Shown: positions 53,784 through 62,934 of the stretch, piece by piece
Numbering within the stretch: the stretch's first letter is position 1
How the letters are laid out: each line of letters opens with the position of its first letter
Source of the DNA: Candidatus Zhuqueibacterota bacterium
GTDB taxonomy: Bacteria; Zhuqueibacterota; Zhuqueibacteria; Oceanimicrobiales; Oceanimicrobiaceae
Length of the DNA: 64,000 nucleotides
Assembly (NCBI GenBank): GCA_029262055.1
Contig: JAJDAD010000043.1
Coordinates: 100,012-164,011, forward strand
Direction of reading: 5' to 3'
Notes under the pieces: generated by a model
What the model was told of the DNA's origin: nothing
What the model saw: the letters and a program-made list of their open reading frames with translations, nothing else
Database searches by the model: none
Program-made: the position numbers and the translations under genes

Positions 53784-54872
53784 TTAGAGCCTCACCTTTT
53801 GTCCGTCGCTGATGCGACTAACGCCGGCGGTCACCACGAGGTCTCCGTCTGCCGGTCCGGAAAAAATCTCCAGGCCCAATTCCGTAAGCTCACCGATTTG
53901 CACGTTGATTCTTTCAACCCGGGCGGTATCGCCTTGCACTGGCCGAACCACATAAACGAACCGGCCTTGCCGGTCCTCGGCAACTGCCACCGGCGGCACC
54001 AGGATTCTTTCACGGGCATCGCCGGTGTCAAGCTTCAAAGTGACCTCGGATGCCATGCCGGAGCGGATTCCTGATTCCTGATCGTGCAAGCGCACCGTGA
54101 CAGGAAATGTTGTGGCAAAACCGGTTGCGGCAACGCCGACTTCTCGGACAATGGCCTGGAAAGATCTTCCCTCAAGCGCATCGAAAGTGACAGTCGCTGA
54201 ATGCCCTGGACGAATGCTGCTGATCAATATTTCCGGGATCGCCACCTCAACCTCGATATCCGAACCGGCGGTCAGCATAACTATCGGCTGTCCGGGCTGC
54301 ACATTCTCATTCACTTCAACTCCGACAGAGGCGATAGAGCCGGACGAGGGTGCGCTGAGCCTGGTATAAGAAAGTTGCAGGCGTGCCAACTCCAACTGTT
54401 TAGCGGCTGCCTCGGTACTGGCTTTGGTGGACTCAAATCCAGCCCGGGCGGCGTCCAGGTCGCTTTTGGCTGCATTCTGGTTTTCGTACAAAGCCCGGAC
54501 CCGGTCATAGTCAGCACTGGCGCGGGTTTGCTGTGCCCGGGCCTGACTATGGGAAGCCTCCGCCTTTTGGACTTGAAGTTGAGAGTTTTCCGGATCCAGC
54601 CTAGCCAGCAACTGTCCTCTGCGGACCACATCTCCGACCTTGACCGGCACCTGTTGCACAGTTCCCGCAACTTTGAAGCTCAGATTAGACTCAATGCCTG
54701 ATTTGGCAACACCGGAAAATGTGCGCATCCTGGTACCGCCGGTTGAGTACACTTTCACATAGCGGACTGGCCGAATGATCTCGAGCGGCTGACTTTTTGT
54801 ACTGCAGGATAACCACAAGATCGCAGGAGCAAGAACCTGGACCAGGGATAGAAATGAAGACAGTGTTTTCAT
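53784..54872 (-). CDS. RND periplasmic adaptor lipoprotein
   Basis: A 362-residue membrane fusion protein. The ATG at 54872 has GAGGAAG upstream and gives a lipoprotein signal (LSLVQVLAPAILWLSCS). It shows the barrel-sandwich half GTVQQVPVKVGDVVRRGQLL, a helical hairpin (RAQQTRASADYDRVRALYEN, LDAARAGFESTKASTEA), the second half LSYTRLSAPSSGSIASVGVE and the beta-barrel domains with VVREVGVAATGFATTFPVTV. It bridges the permease to the TolC-type protein. It lies 46 bases before the permease gene. Confidence 0.93.
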   Translation of the reverse strand: MKTLSSFLSLVQVLAPAILWLSCSTKSQPLEIIRPVRYVKVYSTGGTRMRTFSGVAKSGIESNLSFKVAGTVQQVPVKVGDVVRRGQLLARLDPENSQLQVQKAEASHSQARAQQTRASADYDRVRALYENQNAAKSDLDAARAGFESTKASTEAAAKQLELARLQLSYTRLSAPSSGSIASVGVEVNENVQPGQPIVMLTAGSDIEVEVAIPEILISSIRPGHSATVTFDALEGRSFQAIVREVGVAATGFATTFPVTVRLHDQESGIRSGMASEVTLKLDTGDARERILVPPVAVAEDRQGRFVYVVRPVQGDTARVERINVQIGELTELGLEIFSGPADGDLVVTAGVSRISDGQKVRL

Positions 54873-54947
54873 GCTTCCTCCACTCGTTTTCAAAAACAAT
54901 TCTTGTTTTGCGCGGTCCGCGCGGCGACCGCAACCACAACCGGCGGG

Positions 54948-57359
54948 CTAACGGCCTTGTGGCGAAATCCCGGCACGTTCAAAGTAGTCCCGTAGGCGTC
55001 CGCGCCAGGCTTGGCGTTCCTCCTCTGATGCGAAATAGTAAAAGCCACCGAGAGCGCGCTCAACCGCGATCAAGTCTAGCATAAAATCATAGGCCGCGGT
55101 GGCCGCGGCCAGGTTCGCGTTGAATGCCGCATTCTGGGCATCGAGCAGGCCCAGAATGTCCACCGCCCCGCGCGAGTAGGCGTCAGTCACCAGGTCCAGA
55201 TTTTTTGTAGATGCTTTTGCCGCATCCCGCGATAGTTGAATGCCCGCGCGCGACGCACCGGCAAGATGCAATGCGGAGCGTATGCGCTGCTGGACCCGCT
55301 CTGTCACGGCCTCCAGGTTTTGTTGCAATTGTCGCAGCTCCTGATTTGCCCGCGCTTTTTCGGCAAAACGAGCGCCGCCTTCGAACAGCGGATATGAAGC
55401 ACTCAGTCCGAGACTCCAGTTGGTGTCGTCCACGTGCGGGAGAGATAGCGCCGGGCTGGCCGGCAACACAAGGCCTTCCACACCTGCACCACCGCGCTTG
55501 AAAATGCGGGAAACTTCGAATTGCGCTGAGACGGTCGGGGTCCAGAAGATATTTTTGGCTGCGGCAAATTCCCGTTTTTTTGCGGAAATCGCAGCCCGCA
55601 ACGCCTGCAACTCAGGTGCCTGGACTAATGCTTCTTGCGCCATGAAGTCACGAAAAGTATCGAAAGATGTCGGGTCGTCCAGATAATCCTGGATCTCCGG
55701 CACACTGCCACCAAGACCGGAGGCCTCCAGGTCGTTGGCCATGGTCCTGAAGCGTTCTTCCGGCGGACGGTGTAGCAGCCGGTTAAGCGCGATCTCCGCG
55801 AGGTTGCGCTGGGCTATGGCTTCAATCACTGCTCTGCGATCGTTGGCTATCTGGCTTTCCCAACGAAAGACTTCCGCTGGTCCGGAGTAGCCGACAGATT
55901 CCCGAACCTTGGCCAGCTCGAAATTCGACCTGGTGCGCTTGAGGTTGGCTTTTTGCACACTCTCAAATGTCTTGGCACGCAGTAGGTTCAAATAGTCATT
56001 GGCTGCTTGCTGGATGATGTCCAGCCTCAGTTGGTTGAGCTCATGTTCGCGGCTGTGCTGTACGTTCTTTTGGATAGAATAATTTGCCCACGCTCTCTCC
56101 GAAAAAAGTAGTTGCGAGGCTCCTAATGTTCCCGACCACGTTCTTTCCGCCTGCGATCCGAAACTTGCTTCAGCGCGGTCTGCATCGATGGCCGTGGCCA
56201 GCGTTGCCACCTCTACGTGCGGCAGCAGTGCGGCCCGCGCCAGACGAACGTTCTCGGCACCCGCCGCAACAAACTTGTGCTGCGCAGCCAGGTCGAGGTT
56301 TTTGTCTACGGCCTCACGCATGACACCCGTCAAACTGACCACGCGGTCAATTACCTGGCGTTGCTCTGCAATCAGAGTTGCCTCAGTAATGACTGAAAAT
56401 GGTGGCGAGATGCCGATTTTTCGGGCTGTCGCCATGTTGATGGTAATCTGTTCACCCAGTGCAAAAGCTGTCGGGATTTCTCCAGCTTCTTCACCAAGCA
56501 GTATCCTCTGAACGGTCAAAGCGACCCGGCGCGCGACTCTCGGGAAAAGGTCCGGCCCGGCCGAGGCGAGGACGCCTCGCTTTACTTCCTCGATACCGAG
56601 CAGCGAAAAACTTGGGATTTTCTGATCGATCAGGCGGTCTATCAGCCGGTCAAAGTGACCTTTTTCCAAGTGCAGCAGGGGCGCGAGATAAACAGCCTCT
56701 GTCGTTTCCGTTAAGGTGGGAAGAGTTGAGTCAATTGAGCGCCCGACCGGCAGGACTTCCAGTGCGATCCTTAACTCTTCCAAAACTGCGGCAAGTCTCG
56801 GCGACAGTTGTGACAATGAACCCCAGACTTCCCGGTTCACCAACAGCGTGAGTTTGTCGAAGGTCACAATTTCATGAAACAGCTTTATGTCCGTAAGGAC
56901 CCGTGCCGGTAGCGAAAGGTAGCTCAAATTCTTGACGCCACTGGCACCGTCCCGCGATGGAATTCCGCTCAACTCTGCGTCGATTATGAAGGGCGCCACG
57001 ACCGGTTTCGGCAGGTCGCCGCGCCGGGCGACGATGTCCGAACCGAGGATCCCCATTGTCAGTACCAGGTCTACCTCCGGATCGTTTAAGAGGCCGTCGA
57101 TCTCTGCACTAATGGCCGCACTGGTCCAATCGGAGGTGATGTGTTTTTCGGGTGGGAACTGTACGTCGAATTCGCCCTCGGTGAGCACTTCGATTTCATG
57201 ACGGATCATTTCCCCCACTTCCTCGTTGCGCTCCCACGGCCCGTCTACGACGACACCGATGCGAACCTGGCTTGCTTGCGAAAATGCCACAGGAGAAGAT
57301 AGTGCAAGGGCCAGGGCAAACGAGCCGGCATAGACTGCGGTCTTAGATAAGAACCCCAT
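54948..57359 (-). CDS. TolC-type outer-membrane factor fused to an ABC-substrate-binding-like domain
   Basis: An 803-residue protein; CGGAGG precedes the ATG at 57359. Signal peptide (YAGSFALALALSSPVAFSQ). Residues about 30-310 resemble ABC_sub_bind-type periplasmic proteins: VRIGVVVDGPWERNEEVGEM, LVLTMGILGSDIVARR, KLTLLVNREVWGSL, SFSLLGIEEVKRGVLASAGP and VQRILLGEEAGEIPTAFALG. Residues about 340-800 are a TolC outer-membrane factor with two helical repeats (AQHKFVAAGAENVRLARAAL, YLNLLRAKTFESVQKANLKR, SYPLFEGGARFAEKARANQE). It completes the RND operon. The extra domain may sense or gate substrate (inference). Confidence 0.85.
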   Translation of the reverse strand: MGFLSKTAVYAGSFALALALSSPVAFSQASQVRIGVVVDGPWERNEEVGEMIRHEIEVLTEGEFDVQFPPEKHITSDWTSAAISAEIDGLLNDPEVDLVLTMGILGSDIVARRGDLPKPVVAPFIIDAELSGIPSRDGASGVKNLSYLSLPARVLTDIKLFHEIVTFDKLTLLVNREVWGSLSQLSPRLAAVLEELRIALEVLPVGRSIDSTLPTLTETTEAVYLAPLLHLEKGHFDRLIDRLIDQKIPSFSLLGIEEVKRGVLASAGPDLFPRVARRVALTVQRILLGEEAGEIPTAFALGEQITINMATARKIGISPPFSVITEATLIAEQRQVIDRVVSLTGVMREAVDKNLDLAAQHKFVAAGAENVRLARAALLPHVEVATLATAIDADRAEASFGSQAERTWSGTLGASQLLFSERAWANYSIQKNVQHSREHELNQLRLDIIQQAANDYLNLLRAKTFESVQKANLKRTRSNFELAKVRESVGYSGPAEVFRWESQIANDRRAVIEAIAQRNLAEIALNRLLHRPPEERFRTMANDLEASGLGGSVPEIQDYLDDPTSFDTFRDFMAQEALVQAPELQALRAAISAKKREFAAAKNIFWTPTVSAQFEVSRIFKRGGAGVEGLVLPASPALSLPHVDDTNWSLGLSASYPLFEGGARFAEKARANQELRQLQQNLEAVTERVQQRIRSALHLAGASRAGIQLSRDAAKASTKNLDLVTDAYSRGAVDILGLLDAQNAAFNANLAAATAAYDFMLDLIAVERALGGFYYFASEEERQAWRGRLRDYFERAGISPQGR

Positions 57360-57637
57360 TTTGTTGATCCTCCGGAAATTCAAAAGCACGTAGTTTCGCC
57401 CATGAGGGCCGCAATGTATCGATACCTGTGGGCCGGTCTCTTTTTGCCATGCCTCAGTTGAAAATTACGGCAGGGCCCGTCATGCTGCGCAAGACCAGCA
57501 AGCAGAAAAATGGGCTGCTGCCTTGCTTGCGTGTGAAAAGAACAATATCAGGGATGGTTGTGTCGAATGGATTAACGTGCAAAGAACCGGACACTTTGTC
57601 AACCCAATGGCAAACCTGTAACTGAATACAGCCCGGC

Positions 57638-58840
57638 TCAAGCGTCAAGTTCTATTGCCATAACAGTCAGATCATCCCAGATCTGGCCTGGTCTTCCGTG
57701 TTCCTGCGCCGCGTCAACCAACGAGTCCAGAAGTCCGGTAGCCCCGCCGTCATAAGCAGACAAGACCCGGGCCATACCCGTCTCGTCGAAAAACTCCTGG
57801 CTGTCGTTTTCTACCTCGGACAGGCCGTCGGTATACATGATCAGACGGTCGCCAGGGTTGAGCTTGAATTCGATTTCCTTTTCCGCGGGATAAGATTCGC
57901 TGTTCACCGCACCCAGTACCAGACCGGTTACGGGCAGACTGTCGACCCGGTCGCGACTGTGGTTCACCAGGAAAGGAAATGGCAGCCCACCACTGGCAAT
58001 GCGGCCCTCGCCTGTTTGTGTGTTTATGATCGCCACCTGAGCTGCAACAAATACGTCGACGGGCAGAATGCGGTGTAAGCCCGCATTCATTTCGCGCAAA
58101 AGCTCGGCTGGCTCTATATTTCCCCCCCTGAAGCTTGTGCACGAAAACTTTATCAACGCAGTGCTGAGTGCGGCCTGCACGCCATGACCGGTGACGTCAG
58201 CGAGCAGGATAGCTACCTTGTTTTGCGCCAGCGGGATGATGTCATAAAAATCACCGCCTATTTCCAGGGCCGGCAGGTATTTCGCGGTTACATTCACACC
58301 GTGCGAATCGGAGAATTCACCCGGCAGGATGTGCTGCTGCACTTGCCTGGCCAGGCATAACTCACGCTGGAACTCTCGTTTATCTTCTGCCAGCAGGTCG
58401 CGCTCGAGCAACGTGGAATCTAATTCATGGACCTTTTCATTCAGGACCAATTTCAAGCTGCGACTGGAGAGGCCGTTCCTGATGATTAGGTTAAGCTCAT
58501 CATTGTCCCACGGTTTTTCCAGGTAATGGAACAGCCCGGCCTCGTTGATGCCCTTTATGGCGTTCTCCTTATCGGCGTAACCTGTCAGCAGAATCCGAAT
58601 GGTGTCGGGACATTTGCTCTTCACCTGGCGGAGAAATTCAAGACCGTTCATTTCCGGCAAGAGGTAGTCTGAGATGACGAGATCCACGGGGCAACGGTGG
58701 ATCATCTGCAAAGCGGTTACCGGTGATTGCAGGCAAAGGACGTCGTAATCCGTCTCCAGTTCGAGAAAACTGCCCAGACTTTCCAGGACCAGTTGCTCAT
58801 CGTCGACGATCAGGATTCTGGGTTTGCTTGTTTGGGACAT
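57638..58840 (-). CDS. Receiver-domain SpoIIE/RsbU-type serine phosphatase
   Basis: A 400-residue response regulator. The receiver (1-120) has ILIVDDEQL, phospho-acceptor Asp58 in LVISDYLLPEMNG, RILLTGY and the lysine in HYLEKPWDN. A short coiled linker (about 130-170; VLNEKVHELDSTLLERD) leads to a PP2C-like domain (about 170-400): YLPALEIGGDFYDIIPLAQN, ILLADVTGHGVQAALSTALI, LNPGDRLIMYTDGLSEVEND. Such proteins dephosphorylate anti-anti-sigma factors. No partner kinase or anti-sigma gene is in the window. It lies 278 bases upstream of the efflux operon on the same strand. Confidence 0.92.
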   Translation of the reverse strand: MSQTSKPRILIVDDEQLVLESLGSFLELETDYDVLCLQSPVTALQMIHRCPVDLVISDYLLPEMNGLEFLRQVKSKCPDTIRILLTGYADKENAIKGINEAGLFHYLEKPWDNDELNLIIRNGLSSRSLKLVLNEKVHELDSTLLERDLLAEDKREFQRELCLARQVQQHILPGEFSDSHGVNVTAKYLPALEIGGDFYDIIPLAQNKVAILLADVTGHGVQAALSTALIKFSCTSFRGGNIEPAELLREMNAGLHRILPVDVFVAAQVAIINTQTGEGRIASGGLPFPFLVNHSRDRVDSLPVTGLVLGAVNSESYPAEKEIEFKLNPGDRLIMYTDGLSEVENDSQEFFDETGMARVLSAYDGGATGLLDSLVDAAQEHGRPGQIWDDLTVMAIELDA

Positions 58841-58921
58841 TGCGTGGGTTGGTGACCTTAATTTAGTCAGAACTGCGTGTTATATAAAAACCGTGTTTGA
58901 ACGTCCGCAATCACGTGTGTT

Positions 58922-61108
58922 TCAATCAGGTGCCTGTTTTGGGCTGGTTTGTCCCTCTATCAAATAACAGAGCCGCAAGATGCGCAGGTCGTCATAGCTT
59001 ACTTGCTCGTGCAGGTTTTCATAAACCGGTTTAAGCAAGTCGATGCCGAAACGTCCGAATGCGGCCAGCGCGTCTTCCTGCTGGGAATGACTGCAGGAAC
59101 ACAGAGCCCGCAGGTCGGCGCTTCTGTCGGTATTTAGTTCGGTTTTCTGCTGCAAACAGGTGTGCAGGTGGTTCAGGACCGTACTCACTGCTACGCCGTT
59201 TTCTGCGGCAATTTCAGTCGGGTGCTGGCCGCTATTGAAAGCTCTACCCACCAGCAGGCTGCGCGTGTTTGCCGCTTTCTTTGGCCGCGGTTTTTGAGCA
59301 GCCCGGCCATGGTCGATCTCTTTGATTTCTCGCCGTTTGCAGAAACTGACGATGTCGTCCAGAAAGCGCGGCCCGTACTTTTTTAGCTTTGCCTGGCCAA
59401 CGCCATGAATGGTGAGCAGGCTGTTTTCAGACTGCGGGAAATAAGTTGCCATTTCCACCAACGTTCTGTCCGGAAAGATAACATAAGGTGGCCCGTTGTC
59501 TCTGTCTGCCAAAGTTTTTCGCCGCTTCTTCAATAATTCGAATAGCTCTGTATCGTAATCCAGGTCCAGAAGTTCCTTCGTCTTTGCTTTAACGCGTACT
59601 TCCGCCAGCCGTCCCAGTATCTTCTCTCGGCCGGAGAGCACCTCGTGGGCTTTTTCGGCGAGTTGCAGGCCACCGAATTGCGCCTCCTGGACAAGCAGTT
59701 TTTTTTGCAGGAATTGCCGTGACAGGTGCAGCCATTGGCTTCTATCGTACTGCTTGCCGATGCCGTAGGTGGACAAATGCTGGTGCCCGAAACTCAGGAT
59801 TTTTTGTGACTCCGAGCCGCGCAACACATCCACAATATGATGTGCCCCGAAGCGTTCGCCGGTTCTTTTGACGCAGGATAGAAACATTTGCGCCGGAACG
59901 CTGAGATCCTCGGTCTGTTTGGGCTCGATGCAATTATCACAGGTTCCGCAGGCCTTGTTGGATTCTTCTCCAAAGTATTCGAGTAAAGGCGTCCGGCGGC
60001 AGAGTTCTGTTTCGGCGTAGCTTATCATTGCAGCGAGGTGGCCTTTGGCGATTTGGTGCTCACTGCCTTCTTTTTGCTCGATGAAGTAATTGATTTTGAG
60101 TATATCGCCATAGCCGAACAGGAGCAGACACTCAGCCCTTAACCCGTCCCGTCCGGCACGTCCGATCTGCTGATAATAGCTCTCTATATTTTGCGGCAGA
60201 TCGAAGTGCAGGATGAACCGGACATTGGGTTTGTTAATCCCCATTCCAAAGGCTATGGTGGCAACGATAATCTGAACCTCGTCACGGATGAAGCGCTCCT
60301 GATTACGTTTGCGCTCCCAGTCCTCCAGCCCGGCATGGTAGGGCAGGACGGAGAACTTTTCCTGCGCCAGGATTTCAGCCAGTTCATCGCCCTGCTTGCG
60401 CGAGATACAGTAGATGATACCGGACCTGCCCGAGAATCCCTTGAGGAACTCGATGGCCTGCATAACCGGACTGGCTTTCGGCACAACGCGCAGCAGCAAA
60501 TTGGGCCGGTTAAAACTCGCGATGAACTCCATGGACGTCTGAAAGCCCAGGCTGCTGATAATATCTTTGCGCACGCGCGGTGTAGCAGTCGCAGTCAGTG
60601 CGATGCAGACAGCCTTTGGGTACCTGGTTCTGACCTGTACCAGTTGCCGGTACTCGGGCCGGAAGTCATGCCCCCATTCCGAGATACAGTGCGCTTCATC
60701 AATCGTGAAACAGTCGACCTGAACCGAGTCGAGCAAGGCGCCTATCCTGGCAGTCAGCAGTGTTTCGGGTGCCACGTAAAGGAGCCTGGCCTGTCCGCTC
60801 TTGACCATCGCAAAGTTCTCGCTGTATTCCTGCGCTGCGAGTGAGCTGTTCAAACAAGCGGCCTCTACTCCCACGGCGCGCAGTTGCTCCACTTGATCTT
60901 TCATCAAAGAAATCAGGGGAGAGATTACGACGGTCAACCCCTCCATGATCAAGGCTGGGATCTGGTAACAAATGGATTTTCCGCCACCGGTTGGCATGAT
61001 GACGAGGGTGTCCTTGCGGGCGAGGACGTTTTCAATTATTTGTTCCTGCAGGGGACGGAAGTCCTCATAACCGAAAACCTGCTTGAGTATTTTCTTCGCT
61101 TTGGACAT
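58922..61108 (-). CDS. recQ: RecQ ATP-dependent DNA helicase
   Basis: A 728-residue superfamily 2 helicase. Motifs: FGYEDFRPLQEQII (motif 0), VIMPTGGGKSICYQIPAL (Walker A), FTIDEAHCISEWGHDFRPEY (DEAH and aromatic loop), VATIAFGMGINKPNVRFILH and YYQQIGRAGRDGLRAECLLL. A zinc-binding domain (CRRTPLLEYFGE, CGTCDNC), winged helix and one HRDC domain (TLVEMATYFPQSENSLLTIH) follow. A helix-turn-helix-like tail extends to residue 728 (GQHPTEIAAENGVAVSTVLN), resembling the extra C-terminal domain of some RecQ. It unwinds DNA in recombination repair. Confidence 0.96.
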   Translation of the reverse strand: MSKAKKILKQVFGYEDFRPLQEQIIENVLARKDTLVIMPTGGGKSICYQIPALIMEGLTVVISPLISLMKDQVEQLRAVGVEAACLNSSLAAQEYSENFAMVKSGQARLLYVAPETLLTARIGALLDSVQVDCFTIDEAHCISEWGHDFRPEYRQLVQVRTRYPKAVCIALTATATPRVRKDIISSLGFQTSMEFIASFNRPNLLLRVVPKASPVMQAIEFLKGFSGRSGIIYCISRKQGDELAEILAQEKFSVLPYHAGLEDWERKRNQERFIRDEVQIIVATIAFGMGINKPNVRFILHFDLPQNIESYYQQIGRAGRDGLRAECLLLFGYGDILKINYFIEQKEGSEHQIAKGHLAAMISYAETELCRRTPLLEYFGEESNKACGTCDNCIEPKQTEDLSVPAQMFLSCVKRTGERFGAHHIVDVLRGSESQKILSFGHQHLSTYGIGKQYDRSQWLHLSRQFLQKKLLVQEAQFGGLQLAEKAHEVLSGREKILGRLAEVRVKAKTKELLDLDYDTELFELLKKRRKTLADRDNGPPYVIFPDRTLVEMATYFPQSENSLLTIHGVGQAKLKKYGPRFLDDIVSFCKRREIKEIDHGRAAQKPRPKKAANTRSLLVGRAFNSGQHPTEIAAENGVAVSTVLNHLHTCLQQKTELNTDRSADLRALCSCSHSQQEDALAAFGRFGIDLLKPVYENLHEQVSYDDLRILRLCYLIEGQTSPKQAPD

Positions 61109-61259
61109 GACCGTAACTTAAGGAATTTTTCTTGAGAATTCACCCCCAAAATCGTAGTTTAAGAAACTATCAGCCATATTACCCGTGTCCTGTTCGGGTC
61201 CACCGGGTGTTCGGGCTGATTTGGTCGTATTAATCAGAAACTGAGTCCGGAGAGCTTCT

Positions 61260-62720
61260 ATGTACTTTCGCATGATCTATGATGACAAACTGGCACAGGC
61301 TGCATATCTGATTGGCTGTCAACAAACGGGTGAGGCGCTGATTATCGATCCGGAGCGGGATATTGACAGGTATCTGAACCTTGCCCTCTCGGAAGGATTG
61401 AGAATCGTCGCGGCAACGGAGACACACATTCATGCAGATTTTTTGTCCGGTGCCCGCGAGCTGGCGGAAAGAACCGGCGTGAAGCTGTATCTGTCAGACG
61501 AGGGTGACGCTGATTGGAAGTATGAATGGCTGGACCAAAAGCAGGGTGGAGGAAGCTACGACTACCAATTGCTGCACGACGGCGACAGCTTTCACGTCGG
61601 CCTGATTGAGGTCGTAGCCTTACACACGCCGGGGCACACACCGGAGCATCTGTGCTTTACGATTCAGGATCGCGGAGGCGGCGCCAGCGAACCGATGGGT
61701 ATCGCCAGTGGTGATTTTGTGTTCGTCGGCGACGTCGGCCGGCCTGATCTGCTGGAAACCGCTGCCGGCGTTGTAGGCGCAAAGGACATTTCCGCCAGGG
61801 TGCTGTACCGCTCGCTGCAGGACTTCAAGAGCTTTCCGGACTATCTGCAGTTGTGGCCGGGGCATGGCGCCGGCAGTGCATGTGGCAAAGCGCTCGGCGC
61901 TGTACCACAATCGACCGTCGGTTATGAAAAGCGATTTAACCCGGCGATTGCCACTGCCAACGACGAGGAGGTGTTCGTGAAGACGATTCTTCACGGTCAG
62001 CCGGAGCCACCGCTCTATTTTGCCAGAATGAAGCGGGATAACAAAGGTGGGCCCCCGGTTTTGGGCAAAATGCCACGCCCGGACGCGCTGACTGCCGGCC
62101 AGATACCAGAGGTCATGGCCAAAGAAGGCGCATTGCTGGATACGCGAAGCTGGCAGGAGTTTGTTGCGGGGCACCTGCCGGATGCACTGTTTACACCACT
62201 GGACAAATCATTTCCAACGATTTCGGGATCCTACGTGACCGAAGAGCAGGATATCTATCTCATCGTCGATGAAGCGCGCCTGGAAGAAGCCGTAGCAGAC
62301 CTCATTCGTATTGGCCTGGACCGAATCGTGGGATTCATTTCTCCCGCAGAGGTGACAGCCTACGGACAGCAGGGCGGGTCTCTTGCTCAGGTCCAGTACC
62401 GGGGAATGAGCGATATCCTCGACCTGGAAAAACACCGCGACATGCATATTCTCGATGTACGGCGTGCCGACGAATTTGAAGTCGGTCACCTGCCCGGCGC
62501 CACGAATATTGCGCATACACGTCTGCTGGCCCGGATCGATGAAGTCCCACAGGACAAGACCTTGTTGGTACATTGCCGTTCCGGAATACGCTCCAGTTAT
62601 GCCACCGCGCTGTTACAAAAACATGGATTTGAGGCTATTCAGATGGATGGTGGGTTTCTTGAGTGGGAGAGGGTTGGGGGAGAGGTGGTGAGGGCAGAAA
62701 TGCCAACTCTGCGAGGGTAA
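61260..62720 (+). CDS. MBL-fold persulfide dioxygenase-like protein with two rhodanese domains
   Basis: A 486-residue protein; GGAGAGC precedes the ATG. The metallo-beta-lactamase domain (1-245) has ETHIHADFLSG (56-60), VVALHTPGHTPEHLCF, VFVGDVGRPDLL and LQLWPGHGAGSACG, the ETHE1/BlhA arrangement. Two rhodanese modules follow. The first (about 270-360; LLDTRSWQEFVAGHLPDALF) lacks the catalytic cysteine. The second (about 380-480) keeps it (Cys439 in LLVHCRSGIRSSYAT). It probably oxidises persulfides to sulfite and handles sulfane sulfur. It diverges from recQ. Confidence 0.9.
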   Translation: MYFRMIYDDKLAQAAYLIGCQQTGEALIIDPERDIDRYLNLALSEGLRIVAATETHIHADFLSGARELAERTGVKLYLSDEGDADWKYEWLDQKQGGGSYDYQLLHDGDSFHVGLIEVVALHTPGHTPEHLCFTIQDRGGGASEPMGIASGDFVFVGDVGRPDLLETAAGVVGAKDISARVLYRSLQDFKSFPDYLQLWPGHGAGSACGKALGAVPQSTVGYEKRFNPAIATANDEEVFVKTILHGQPEPPLYFARMKRDNKGGPPVLGKMPRPDALTAGQIPEVMAKEGALLDTRSWQEFVAGHLPDALFTPLDKSFPTISGSYVTEEQDIYLIVDEARLEEAVADLIRIGLDRIVGFISPAEVTAYGQQGGSLAQVQYRGMSDILDLEKHRDMHILDVRRADEFEVGHLPGATNIAHTRLLARIDEVPQDKTLLVHCRSGIRSSYATALLQKHGFEAIQMDGGFLEWERVGGEVVRAEMPTLRG

Positions 62721-62934
62721 GATGCGGTTACATGGAATCGGGCTGGAGGGAGGAACTGTGACCACGCTAAGCTACCAATAGTCGTTAGGAGTTTGTGCTG
62801 ACTTGGAGTTTCGGACGAGGTTGTCCGCGAGATACCGTAGACGTGTAGTGGGAGGAATTTGATCTTCCCCCGTTGTTGTGGACACGCCGAAAGGTTTGTA
62901 TCTTAGTCCAACCAACGGACGAGTTGTAATGTTA
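62721..62934. other. Gap between the MBL-rhodanese gene and the insertion sequence
   Basis: No gene is visible in these 214 bases. Their base make-up is mixed, and the stretch may include target-site DNA of the insertion sequence. Confidence 0.3.

Noticed and set aside
57574..57602. TTGACA on the minus strand upstream of the TolC-type gene.
   Set aside because: No acceptable -10 at 16-18 bases; the nearest AT-rich hexamer needs a 20-base spacer.
57428..57625. Small plus-strand frame in the gap before the efflux operon.
   Set aside because: No ribosome site, no family resemblance, and it faces against both neighbours.
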